Assembly (NCBI RefSeq): GCF_000374305.1
Contig: NZ_KB894093.1
Span: 1,798,001-1,862,000, forward strand
DNA: 64,000 nucleotides
From: Actinomadura flavalba DSM 45200
GTDB lineage: Bacteria; Actinomycetota; Actinomycetes; Streptosporangiales; Streptosporangiaceae
Reading direction: 5' to 3'
The notes below the pieces were generated by a model that was not told the origin of the DNA, ran no database searches, and saw only the letters and a program-made list of their open reading frames with translations. Below are positions 17,114 to 24,976 of the stretch, in pieces; within the stretch, counting starts at the first letter, position 1, and each line of letters opens with the position of its first letter. Both the position numbers and the translations under genes were made by a program.

Positions 17114-17635
17114 CTAGACCGGGGCGAACGTCTCCAGGGCGAGGGTGCGGCGGAAGTCGTCCAGGACGCGGGCCTGCTGCTCGGCGCGGACGATCAGGGT
17201 GTCGAGGCGGTCGCCGTCCAGCCGGGTGTCGCGGGCGGCGAGCGCCCGCAGCGTCTCCCACACGGCGACCTTGTGCGTGACGATGAGCCGCAGCCCCTCC
17301 AGCTCCACGACGTCGCTCAGCGGCGCCCGCCCGAGGACGCGGCCGTTCAGCTTGCCCCGGCCCGCCTTCTCCGCCATCCACGCCGCCCACGCCTTGTAGT
17401 GCCGCACCGGCAGGCCGAGCGTCTCCATGACGTCGCGCAGGGCGTCGCGGTCGTCGGCGAACTGCTCGGCCACCCGCTCCAGGGCCGCGCCGTACGGGCC
17501 GTCCGCCAGCGCGCCCGCCGTCCGCCGCGCCAGCTCCACCCCGCCCACGACCGACGCCAGGTGGTCGTTCAGGTAGATGGCGAGCGGGTCGCCGCCGAGC
17601 CCGGCCAGCCCCGACAGTCCGTGCACACCGTCCAT
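17114..17635 (-). CDS. Helical protein of unknown function
   Basis: A 173-residue protein predicted to be nearly all alpha-helix, for example 'LNDHLASVVGGVELARRTAG', 'ALERVAEQFADDRDALRDVM' and 'RAEQQARVLDDFRRTLALE'. The regular spacing of long amphipathic helices with internal acidic/His residues suggests a ferritin-like four-helix bundle, but I do not see a clean EXXH metal motif set, so this is only an inference. ATG 17635 is preceded by GGAGAGAGG; an in-frame start at 17659 is less well placed. Function unknown. Confidence 0.6.
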   Translation of the reverse strand: MDGVHGLSGLAGLGGDPLAIYLNDHLASVVGGVELARRTAGALADGPYGAALERVAEQFADDRDALRDVMETLGLPVRHYKAWAAWMAEKAGRGKLNGRVLGRAPLSDVVELEGLRLIVTHKVAVWETLRALAARDTRLDGDRLDTLIVRAEQQARVLDDFRRTLALETFAPV

Positions 17636-17708
17636 GACGCCCTCTCTCCGAACGATCACCCCGTCTGGACGTGCCCGGAACGCGCCGCGATCATGCCCGC
17701 CGCGCAGG

Positions 17709-18581
17709 TCAATCGTGCGGGCAGGTGTCCCGCTGGAACGACACCGCCGGTTCGCGGCGCCCGCTCGGGCACAGGACGCGGTCGTAGCGCCGGTCGCCGT
17801 CCACCCACCGCTTCAGCCACGCGATCGTGTACCGCGCGACCGTCGGATGCGGGAGCTTCGGGAAGCCGTGCGTGGCCCCGGCCAGCTCCACGTACGCCTT
17901 CTCGGTGCCGCGCGGGATCGCCCGGTAGAACTTCCGGGCGTGCCGGCCGAGCGGCGCGACCGTGTCCTTCTCGGCCGCGAGGATCAGCGTCGGCACCCGC
18001 ACGCCGGAGAAGTCCGGACCGGCGACGTCCGAGGGCGTCAGCGGGATCGCCGCGCGCAGCCCCGGCCGGGCCTTCGCCGCCTCCAGCGCCCCCGCGCCGC
18101 CGAGCGAGTGGCCCATGACCGCGAGGCGCCCCGCGTCCACGTGCGTCGCGACGGGACTCCGCACGGCGAGCTGCTGGAGGGCCGCCTGGAGCTGGGCGCC
18201 GCGCGCGGGCGGACGGTCCAGCGGGCGCAGCGCGTCGATCGTGAACACGATGAACCCGTGGGAGGCGAGCCGGGGGCCGTACCAGGACATGCCCGACTGG
18301 GGGCCGTTGCGGCCCGGGATGATCGCGACGGCGCCGTACGTCTCGCCTGTCCGCATCTCCGCCGGATGGTAGATCGTCCCACCGCCGTATCCGGCGGCCT
18401 CGGCGCGGGGCACCACCGTCCGCGCCGTCGCCAGCGGCCCGCGCGGCGCCTCCAGCAGCGCCCGCGTCGGGTCGGGCCCCCGCTCGTGACGATTCGGGGC
18501 AAGCCCGGCGAGACCACCGCCGACCAGCCCGGCGGCCACGGTGAACGCGACCGCCTTGTAACGCGGAGAGTAGGAAACCAT
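17709..18581 (-). CDS. Polyester-hydrolase/cutinase-like alpha/beta hydrolase
   Basis: A 290-residue secreted hydrolase aligning by eye over its length with actinobacterial cutinases such as TfCut2 and LCC. N-terminal signal-like segment residues 10-27; catalytic triad Ser159 ('VMGHSLGG'), Asp206 ('AAEKDTVAP') and His238 ('AGATHGFP'); typical 'ASHGFIVFTID' and 'AAIPLTP' strands; C-terminal Cys271/Cys287 matching the conserved cutinase disulfide. Three substrate-site positions differ from polyester-degrading enzymes: Arg91 where Tyr forms part of the oxyanion hole, Leu160 where Met follows the nucleophile, and Ser184 where Trp packs on the aromatic substrate. It may be an esterase of different specificity. 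ATG 18581 is chosen because the signal segment follows it; the ribosome-binding site is weak. Confidence 0.85.
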   Translation of the reverse strand: MVSYSPRYKAVAFTVAAGLVGGGLAGLAPNRHERGPDPTRALLEAPRGPLATARTVVPRAEAAGYGGGTIYHPAEMRTGETYGAVAIIPGRNGPQSGMSWYGPRLASHGFIVFTIDALRPLDRPPARGAQLQAALQQLAVRSPVATHVDAGRLAVMGHSLGGAGALEAAKARPGLRAAIPLTPSDVAGPDFSGVRVPTLILAAEKDTVAPLGRHARKFYRAIPRGTEKAYVELAGATHGFPKLPHPTVARYTIAWLKRWVDGDRRYDRVLCPSGRREPAVSFQRDTCPHD

Positions 18582-18764
18582 CGCGCTCAGTATCGAACAC
18601 CTGGCACACGCGTCGCACGCCCGGCATGGCGAACTGCACGATGCCGGAAGCGCGTCCGCGGCCCCGCCCCACCGCCCGTCGGGCTTACGCGCGAACCGCA
18701 CAGACGCGCTCCCGGCGGGAGGAGGTCCGGTGGCCTCATGAACGGTCGCCGTGACGGTGACGGC

Positions 18765-20549
18765 TCACAACGCCCCGGCGGCGAGGGCCGCCAGGCGGTC
18801 GAGGGCGTCCCGCAGGACGTCGGGCGGCGGCGCGGACAGCGCCAGCCGGACCGCCGCCGGGGCGCTGCCGCGCGCCACCGCGAACGCCTCGCCCGGCGCC
18901 ACGGCGATGCCCGCGCGGCGCGCGGCCTCCGTGAACGTCTCGGCCCGCCACGGGGCGGGCAGCTCCCACCAGCAGAAGTACGAGTGCGGCGCGGTGCGGA
19001 CCGTGCCGGGCAGGTTCCCGACGAGCCGCTGCCGCTCCCGCGCGTCGGCGCGCTTGGCGTCGGTGAGAGCGGCGACCGTGCCGTCGTTGAGCCAGCCCGT
19101 CGCGGCCTCCACCGCGAAGCCGGACGCGCCCCAGGCGCCGTCCCTGACCGCGTCGGCGACCCGTGTGGTCAGGTGCGGCGGGGTGAGGGCGTAGCCGACG
19201 CCGAGGCCGGGCGCGCAGCGCTTGGCGAGACCGTCCACGAGGACCGCGCGATCCGGCGCGAACGCGGCCAGCGGGGGCGGGGCGTCCGGTTCGAGGAACG
19301 CCCAGACGGCGTCCTCGATCAGCGTGAGGCCGGTGTCCGCCAGCTCCGCGCGCCGCCACGCCGGCATCGTGACGCCGTAGGGGTTGTGCAGCGTCGGCTG
19401 CACGTACACGGCCGCGACCGGGGCGCGCCGGTGGGCGTCCAGCAGCGCGTCGGCCCGCATCCCGGCGCCGTCCATCGCCACCGGCACGAGCCGAACCCCG
19501 AGCCGCTCCGCCAGCACCCGCACCATCGGATAGCTCACGTCCTCGACGGCCAGCCGCTCCCCGGGCCGCACCAACGCCGCGACGACAGCGGCCAACGCCT
19601 GCCGCCCACCCCCGGCGACCACGACCCCCTCGACATCGGCCCCCCAACCGGGCCAAGCACCGTCACCGAAGGCACCGGTTCGTCCATCTGCGCCGGAAAG
19701 GCCGGTCGGCGCGCCTGCCTGGAACGCGGCACCGCCCGCGTCGATGTCGGAACGCCCGGGTTGCACGCCTGTCCGGGACGCGGCACTGCCCGCGCTGATG
19801 CCGGATCGCCCACGTCGCACGCCTGGTTGGAACGCGGCACCGCCCGCGCTGGCGCCGGATCGCCCTGGTTCTGCGCCTGCCTGGGACGCCGCACCGCCCG
19901 CGTCGATGTCGGAACAGTCGGGCCGCACGCCTGACCGGAATGCCGCACTGGTCGTGTTGATGCCGGATCGCCCGGGTTGTTCGCCTGTCTGGGGTGTCGC
20001 GTTGCCGGTGCCGGGCAACCCGGGTGGGGCGCCTGGCTGGGATGCCGCACTGCCCATGCCGGAACGGCCGGGTCGCGCGCCTGCCCGGGATGCCGCATTG
20101 CCCGCGCCGGTGCCGGAAGCGTCGGGCCCGCCGGGGCGCGTCCACAGGGCGGCGAGTGCGCGGCGGAGTGTCGCGTTCCCGGCCGTGGTCGCGGGGCGTA
20201 GCGCGTCGGCGAGCGCGTCCGGGCGCAGCAGCCGGTCCAGGCCGCGCGCCAGCAGCCGCGCCTGCCCGGGGACGACCGGATGACCGAACCGCAGGTCGAC
20301 GGGCTCGGCGGCGGGCTCGGCCACGGCCGGATCGGCGCGCGGCGGCGCGGCGCGCACGAACGTCCCGCGCCCCACCTCCCCGACGACCAGCCCGCGCCGC
20401 CGCAGCTCGGCGTAGACCCGCGCCGCCGTCGACTCGGCGACCCCCTCCGCCCGCGCGAACACCCGCTGCGGCGCCAGCCTGTCCCCGGGCCGAAGCCGCC
20501 CGCCCGCGATCTCCGCCGCGATCCGATCGGCGATGCGCAGGTACTCCAT
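18765..20549 (-). CDS. MocR-type regulator (GntR HTH plus aminotransferase domain) with repeat insertion
   Basis: A 594-residue protein. Residues 1-66 are a GntR winged helix ('RPGDRLAPQRVFARAEGVAE', 'RVYAELRRRGLVV'). Residues about 85-141 and 307-594 form a fold-type I aminotransferase domain: Asn389 in 'TLHNPYG', Asp413 in 'IEDAVW', PLP-binding Lys443 in 'GLAKRCAPGLGVGY', and Arg568 near the C-terminus. MocR proteins use PLP as an effector sensor and usually regulate a neighbouring gene. Family length is about 430-480; here residues about 142-306 are an inserted array of nine 16- or 18-residue repeats, in frame. ATG 20549 has GGAAGG six bases upstream. It is divergent from a LysE-family exporter, with an inverted repeat between. 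Confidence 0.85.
   Translation of the reverse strand: MEYLRIADRIAAEIAGGRLRPGDRLAPQRVFARAEGVAESTAARVYAELRRRGLVVGEVGRGTFVRAAPPRADPAVAEPAAEPVDLRFGHPVVPGQARLLARGLDRLLRPDALADALRPATTAGNATLRRALAALWTRPGGPDASGTGAGNAASRAGARPGRSGMGSAASQPGAPPGLPGTGNATPQTGEQPGRSGINTTSAAFRSGVRPDCSDIDAGGAASQAGAEPGRSGASAGGAAFQPGVRRGRSGISAGSAASRTGVQPGRSDIDAGGAAFQAGAPTGLSGADGRTGAFGDGAWPGWGADVEGVVVAGGGRQALAAVVAALVRPGERLAVEDVSYPMVRVLAERLGVRLVPVAMDGAGMRADALLDAHRRAPVAAVYVQPTLHNPYGVTMPAWRRAELADTGLTLIEDAVWAFLEPDAPPPLAAFAPDRAVLVDGLAKRCAPGLGVGYALTPPHLTTRVADAVRDGAWGASGFAVEAATGWLNDGTVAALTDAKRADARERQRLVGNLPGTVRTAPHSYFCWWELPAPWRAETFTEAARRAGIAVAPGEAFAVARGSAPAAVRLALSAPPPDVLRDALDRLAALAAGAL
19644..20117 (-). repeat. Nine-unit in-frame minisatellite inside the MocR gene
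   Basis: Codons 145-302 of the MocR gene form nine head-to-tail units of 54, 48, 48, 54, 54, 54, 54, 54 and 54 bases. Consensus peptide unit is close to 'SGIDAGGAASQAGAQPGR', Gly/Ala/Ser/Arg-rich and probably disordered. Every unit length is a multiple of three, so the frame is never lost. Confidence 0.85.
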
Positions 20550-20646
20550 CTCGACCTTCCGTCCGCTGAACCCGCCCGAGGGGGCACGGCGCAGCACATT
20601 CGGCGTCCGGCCGGGGGCGGTCGCCGCGCTGCGTTCTTGCTCTGAA

Positions 20647-20665
20647 TGCAATGCGAAGTATTGCA
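20647..20665. promoter_or_regulatory. Candidate MocR operator
   Basis: TGCAAT at 20647-20652 and ATTGCA at 20660-20665 form a perfect inverted repeat with a 7-base spacer in the 147-bp gap between the divergent MocR and LysE-family genes. Position (98 and 32 bases from the two starts) fits control of both. Confidence 0.55.
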
Positions 20666-20696
20666 CCGAGCCGATACGAGCAGGTTGGCTGGGGTG

Positions 20697-21329
20697 ATGG
20701 TGACGATGGGGGCCGTACTCGGTGTGATGGCCGTGGGGCTGGGCCTGGTGCTGACGCCCGGGCCGAACATGATCTACCTGGTGTCGCGGTCGGTGACGCA
20801 GGGGCGCGGCGCCGGGTTCGTCTCGCTGGCCGGGGTCGCGGCGGGCTTCGCGGTGTACGTGTGCGCGGCGGCGGTGGGCCTGACGGCGCTGTTCACGCAC
20901 GTCCCCGCCCTGTACACGGCCGTCAAGGTCGCCGGGGCGCTCTACCTGCTGTGGCTCGCCTACCGGACGCTGCGCGGCGGCGCGTCCCCGTTCGAGCCCG
21001 GCACGACCGCCCACGACACGAAGCGCCGCCTGTTCACGATGGGTCTCGTGACGAACCTGCTCAACCCGAAGATCGCCGTCCTCTACGTGTCGCTGCTGCC
21101 GCAGTTCATCGACCCGTCGCGCGGCTCGGTCGCCGTCCAGAGCCTTCTGCTCGGCCTCGCCCACATCGCCGTCGCGCTCACCGTGAACGGCCTCATCGTC
21201 CTCGGCGCCGGGACCATCGCCACCTTCCTGCGCACCCGCCCCACCTGGCAGCGCGTCCAACGCCGCGTCATGGGCACGGTCCTCGCAGGCATGGCCGTCC
21301 ACCTCGGCCTGAGCGGCCCCACAACCTGA
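20697..21329 (+). CDS. LysE/RhtB-family amino-acid exporter, copy 1
   Basis: A 210-residue membrane protein with about six helices. 'LTPGPNMIYLVSRSVTQGRG' near residues 18-37 and 'TMGLVTNLLNPKIAVLYVSL' near 117-136 are signature segments of the LysE/RhtB translocator family, which exports amino acids or related metabolites. ATG 20697 is chosen by alignment with the second copy; a GTG lies directly before it at 20694. There is no clear Shine-Dalgarno sequence. The divergent MocR regulator probably controls it. It is one of two tandem paralogues separated by 435 bases of repeat-containing DNA. Confidence 0.88.
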   Translation: MVTMGAVLGVMAVGLGLVLTPGPNMIYLVSRSVTQGRGAGFVSLAGVAAGFAVYVCAAAVGLTALFTHVPALYTAVKVAGALYLLWLAYRTLRGGASPFEPGTTAHDTKRRLFTMGLVTNLLNPKIAVLYVSLLPQFIDPSRGSVAVQSLLLGLAHIAVALTVNGLIVLGAGTIATFLRTRPTWQRVQRRVMGTVLAGMAVHLGLSGPTT

Positions 21330-21466
21330 CCAACGCCCGAACACCCCGACGACCGTCACACAACGCGCGAAACACAACCGCGAACTCCACCCGCCACCAC
21401 CCCGGACCTGACCCCATGGACACCGCACACGCGCCTCCACGACCCCCGAAACCGCACCACCCGGCT

Positions 21467-21643
21467 GCGTGATCCCCACGAGCGCGGAGGCACGGGCGTC
21501 GCCGCCTGCCGTGTGATTCCGGCGTGCGCGGAGCGGGTGGGCGTCTCCGCCCGGCGTGTGATCCCGGTGTCCGCGCGGCGGTGGACATCTCAGCCCGGCG
21601 CCTGATCCCGGGGTGCGCGGAGGGACGGCGGCACGTGACAGCG
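21467..21643. repeat. Four degenerate 44-45-bp tandem repeats
   Basis: Four units start at 21467, 21511, 21556 and 21600 with the common opening G(C/T)(G/C)TGAT(C/T)CC(C/G), followed by a GC-rich TGCGCGGAG-like element. They fill much of the 435-bp gap between the two LysE-family genes. I see no gene in the remainder of this gap. On the minus strand the common element resembles the 3' half of type I-E CRISPR repeats, but the period is too short for a normal array. Confidence 0.6.
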
Positions 21644-21764
21644 ATGTGCGTCGCCGCACGGCCGCGCGATTTCGGTGTCCGTGCAGCGTGGGGGCGGGTG
21701 GGTCGCGTGGGGCGGGGGTGAATCGGATTGCGGCCGTTCGGCCCCGCGCTGTTGAATGATCGGC

Positions 21765-22400
21765 ATGGTGACGACCGGTGCGGTGCTCGGGATCATGCTG
21801 GTCGAGCTGGGCATGGTGCTCGTGCCGGGGCCGAACATGGTCTATCTCGTGACGCGATCGGTGACGCAGGGGCGGATGGCCGGGTTCGTGTCGCTCGCGG
21901 GGGTGGCGGTCGGCTTCGCGTGCTACATGTGCGCCACCGCGTTCGGGCTGTCCGCGCTGTTCACCTACGTGCCCGCGCTGTACACGGTGCTGAAGATCGC
22001 GGGCGCGCTGTACCTGCTGTGGCTCGCCTGGCAGACGCTCCGCCCCGGTGGCACGTCGATGTTCGACACCGGCGGGACCACCGTCGACCCGCCGCTGCGC
22101 CTCTTCACCATGGGCCTGGTGACGAACCTGCTGAACCCCAAGATCGCCATGCTGTACATGTCGTTGCTGCCGCAGTTCATCGACCCGTCGCGCGGGTCCG
22201 TCGCGGTGCAGAGCCTCATCCTCGGCCTCGCGCAGATCGCCGTCGCCGTCACGGTGAGCAGCCTCATCGTCCTCGGCGCGGGGACCGCCGCCGCGTTCCT
22301 GCGCACCCGTCCCACCTGGCAGCGCGTCCAGCGCTACGTCACCGGCACCGTCCTCGGCGCGCTGGCGCTGCACCTCGGCCTCAGCCGCCCCGCCACCTGA
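21765..22400 (+). CDS. LysE/RhtB-family amino-acid exporter, copy 2
   Basis: A 211-residue paralogue of the 20697-21329 protein, sharing 'GPNM(V/I)YLV(T/S)RSVTQGR' near the N-terminus, 'PKIA' with 'LLPQFIDPSRGSVAVQS' in the middle, and 'FLRTRPTWQRVQR' near the C-terminus. Function as copy 1. ATG 21765 is chosen to match copy 1; ATG 21756 would add three residues. No Shine-Dalgarno sequence is obvious. The two copies differ in the loop after 'LWLA', so they may have different substrates. Its stop codon lies in the terminator palindrome shared with prfC. Confidence 0.88.
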   Translation: MVTTGAVLGIMLVELGMVLVPGPNMVYLVTRSVTQGRMAGFVSLAGVAVGFACYMCATAFGLSALFTYVPALYTVLKIAGALYLLWLAWQTLRPGGTSMFDTGGTTVDPPLRLFTMGLVTNLLNPKIAMLYMSLLPQFIDPSRGSVAVQSLILGLAQIAVAVTVSSLIVLGAGTAAAFLRTRPTWQRVQRYVTGTVLGALALHLGLSRPAT

Positions 22401-22415
22401 CCGGGCGCCCGGTCA
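22398..22415. terminator. Palindrome spanning two convergent stop codons
   Basis: TGACCGGGCGCCCGGTCA is a perfect 18-bp palindrome. Its first three bases are the stop of the LysE-family gene and its last three, on the other strand, are the stop of prfC. It can form a compact bidirectional terminator hairpin. Confidence 0.6.
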
Positions 22416-24020
22416 GGAACCGGCGGCGAGCATGGGGGTGAGGGTCAGTTCGGGGTGCTCGCGCTGGACGGCGTTGAGGCGCCACTTGTCGGTGAAGACG
22501 GCGATGAGCGCGCCGTCGATGCGGCGGGTCAGGACTTCGACGCCGTTGCGCGCGTCGAGGACGGGCGCGGACGCGGCGTCGGTGACGCGGGCCGTTGTGT
22601 AGTCGAGGCGGGTCAGCTCCACCGGGGAGTTGAACTCGGTCTCCATCCGGTGTGCCACGACCTCGAACTGGAGCTGCCCCACGGCCGCGAGGACGGGCGC
22701 CTGGTCGCCGCGCAGGTCGCTGCGCAGCACCTGGACGGCGCCCTCGCCGTCGAGCTGGTCGATGCCGGAGCGGAACTGTTTGGTGCGGCCCTTGTCCTTG
22801 GCGCGGGCGACGGCGAACAGCTCCGGCGCGAACGCCGGGATCGGCGGGAACGTCACGGGGGTGCGGGCGTAGACGGTGTCGCCGACGACGAGACCGCCGG
22901 TGCCGGACAGCCCGATGACGTCGCCGGGGTAGGCGAGGTCGACGGTCTCACGGTCGCGGCCGAACATCGTCTGCGCGTACTTGGTCGCCAGCGGACGCCC
23001 GGTTCGGCCCTGCGTGACGGACATGCCGCGCTCGAACCGGCCGGAGCAGACGCGGACGAACGCGAGCGTGTCGCGGTGGGCGCGGTCCATTCCGGCCTGC
23101 ACCTTGAAGACCTGTCCGGCGAACGGCGCGGTGACATCGCGCGGGTCGCCGTCGATGTCGGCGCGGGCGGACGGCGGCGGGGCGAGGTCGCGGATGGCGG
23201 CGAGCAGTTCGCGCACGCCGAAGTTGGGCAGCGCCGCACCGAACAGGACGGGCGTCACCCGGCCGGAGCGGAAGCCCTCGGCGTCGAGGTCGGCGCCGAT
23301 CTCGCGCAGCAGCTCGATCTCCTCGACGGCCGTGACGTAGGCGTCGCCTTCCTCTTCGAGGGCGCGGTCCTCGTCGACGACCTCGGACACGGCCTTCGTC
23401 GCCCCGCCCGGCGTGCGGCGGTAGCGGGTGAAGACACCCGTCTCGCGGTCGATGAGGCCGCGGAAGTCGCCCGCGATGCCGACGGGCCAGTTCAGCGGGG
23501 CGGGCTTGAGCCCGATGCGCTGTTCGACCTCGTCGAGCAGTTCGAGGGGTTCGCGGCCGGGCCGGTCCCACTTGTTGACGAACGTCAGGACGGGGACGCC
23601 CCGGTGCCGGCAGACGTCGAACAGCTTGAGCGTCTGCGCCTCCAGACCCTTCGCCGAGTCGAGCAGCATGATCGCGGCGTCGACGGCGGCGAGGACGCGG
23701 TAGGTGTCCTCGGAGAAGTCGGCGTGGCCCGGGGTGTCGAGCAGGTTGAGCAGGACGTCGTCGAACTCGAACCGCAGCACCGACGAGGTGATGGAGATGC
23801 CGCGCGCCCGCTCCATCGCCATCCAGTCGGACGCGACGCCCTTCCGCCCGGCCTTGCCGTGCACCGCGCCCGCCTCCTCGATCGCCGCGGCGTGCAGCGC
23901 GAGCGCCTCGGTGAGCGTGGACTTGCCGGCGTCCGGGTGACTGATCACCGCGAACGTACGACGGCGGGCGATCTCCCGCCCGATCTCAGCGACGGGCACA
24001 GCCTCGGCGGACGTGGTCAT
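22413..24020 (-). CDS. prfC: Peptide chain release factor 3
   Basis: A 535-residue translational GTPase that removes RF1/RF2 from the ribosome after peptide release. G1 'SHPDAGKST' is at residues 27-35, G2 region 'RARGISITSSVLRF', G3 'LLDTPGHADFSEDT', G4 'FVNKWDRPGREP'; domains II and III follow with 'QLQFEVVAHRMETEFNSPVE' near the C-terminus, specific to RF3 rather than EF-G. Length is normal. ATG 24020 matches the family N-terminus. Upstream lies repeat-rich DNA and a permease relic. Confidence 0.95.
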   Translation of the reverse strand: MTTSAEAVPVAEIGREIARRRTFAVISHPDAGKSTLTEALALHAAAIEEAGAVHGKAGRKGVASDWMAMERARGISITSSVLRFEFDDVLLNLLDTPGHADFSEDTYRVLAAVDAAIMLLDSAKGLEAQTLKLFDVCRHRGVPVLTFVNKWDRPGREPLELLDEVEQRIGLKPAPLNWPVGIAGDFRGLIDRETGVFTRYRRTPGGATKAVSEVVDEDRALEEEGDAYVTAVEEIELLREIGADLDAEGFRSGRVTPVLFGAALPNFGVRELLAAIRDLAPPPSARADIDGDPRDVTAPFAGQVFKVQAGMDRAHRDTLAFVRVCSGRFERGMSVTQGRTGRPLATKYAQTMFGRDRETVDLAYPGDVIGLSGTGGLVVGDTVYARTPVTFPPIPAFAPELFAVARAKDKGRTKQFRSGIDQLDGEGAVQVLRSDLRGDQAPVLAAVGQLQFEVVAHRMETEFNSPVELTRLDYTTARVTDAASAPVLDARNGVEVLTRRIDGALIAVFTDKWRLNAVQREHPELTLTPMLAAGS

Positions 24021-24212
24021 CCCTGCAAACTACCGCGCCACACCCCCCGCCAAGTACACGACGACCCCCACTCCCAGCACCACGATCCCCCCGACGCCCA
24101 CACCCACGGCAACGCCACCACCCCCGCACACCAACGACCCCCACCCCCGGCCACACCCCGCCGCCAAACCCAAGACCAACCACCCCCGCGAGCCCCGCCA
24201 CCATGCACAAAA

Positions 24213-24440
24213 CCCACTCCCGACCCTCCACCCCACCTCGACCACCCCGCACAGCACCACGCCACCGGCCCTTCCCCCACTTTCGCGGCCCCGCGCGGGA
24301 CCGTGCGGCCGGTCCCTCGCCCCTCCTCCACCACCCTGCCCGGCGCCACGCCACCGGACCTCCGCTCGGCTTCCGCCGCCCGGTGCGGCATAGTGCGGCC
24401 GGATCTCCGTCCCACGTCCACCGCCCCGCACAGCATCGCG
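24213..24440. repeat. About 2.5 copies of a 90-bp degenerate repeat
   Basis: GTGCGGCCGG recurs at 24303 and 24393 within a longer similar context (CACGCCACCGG, CCACC..CCGC), giving a 90-base period; a partial copy precedes. The stretch 24021-24480 has no credible gene on either strand; its long ORFs are low-complexity Pro/Arg or Gly/Trp translations. Confidence 0.5.
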
Positions 24441-24480
24441 AGTCTGAATTCCGACCTGCCTTCACCGTCGTGCGCGGCGT

Positions 24481-24744
24481 CCGGCCAGGTACCCCAGAAC
24501 GGCCGAGCCGTTCCCGCCCGTACGGGTACGCGCCGCCGGACGACGGGTACCGCGTCGTGAGCCACGCCGACGACATCCCGTTGCAGTACGCCACCCCGGC
24601 CGCCACCATCAGCGCGACGAGCAGCCCCGACCTAGCCGCCGCCCCCGGCGGCCCCGGCGCCGCGAATGTCCCGGCACCGAGCATCGCCCCGAGCCCGACG
24701 ACCACCGCGTCCGACGTCCCCAGTCTCCGCCGCAATCCCTCCAT
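24481..24744 (-). pseudogene. Relic of an APC-family amino-acid permease (N-terminus only)
   Basis: From the ATG at 24744, 81 codons read as a normal APC-superfamily N-terminus: 'LRRRLGTSDAVVVGLGAMLG', 'AGTFAAPGP', and 'SSGGAYPYGRERLG'. The next expected residues, PFWGYLAG, are still present in the DNA but split over the other two frames: 'PFWG' is reached by restoring one base after codon 81, and 'YLAG' by restoring another after PFWG. Homology then ends abruptly at about 24481 and repeat DNA follows. The remaining roughly 400 codons of the permease are absent. It is a decayed gene, not a functional small protein. Confidence 0.75.
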
Positions 24745-24854
24745 GCCGCGATGCTAGATCGACGCGATGACGCCCGGCCGTCCTCCGCGAGCCCTGTGGA
24801 TAACTTTCTTCGCGGCCCCTTTTCCCGCCTCTAAACGTCGCAATCTGTGACGTC

Positions 24855-24884
24855 TTAACGCAAACTGTCCTGCTTCGTTATAAA
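24855..24884 (+). promoter_or_regulatory. Promoter of the subtilisin-like protease gene
   Basis: An AT-rich island contains TATAAA at 24879-24884, preceded by TTAACG at 24855-24860 with an 18-base spacer. It lies about 95 bases before the protease start. Confidence 0.45.
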
Positions 24885-24976
24885 CACGTACGCAAGCCTC
24901 AACCGTGCCGAACCTACGGTCTCCTGGCCAAGCGCCCGGCCCCTCCCGGGCGCACCCATCCGTCAGGAGGTCCGCT

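Noticed and set aside
18765..22373. One very long minus-strand ORF joining MocR with upstream sequence
   Set aside because: The credible start is ATG 20549, with its own ribosome-binding site. Upstream codons are low-complexity Arg/His/Pro and run antisense through two LysE-family genes.
24017..24565. 182-codon minus-strand ORF overlapping the permease relic
   Set aside because: Only four residues (PFWG) match the permease; the rest is repeat-derived, so it reflects frameshifted remains rather than a gene.
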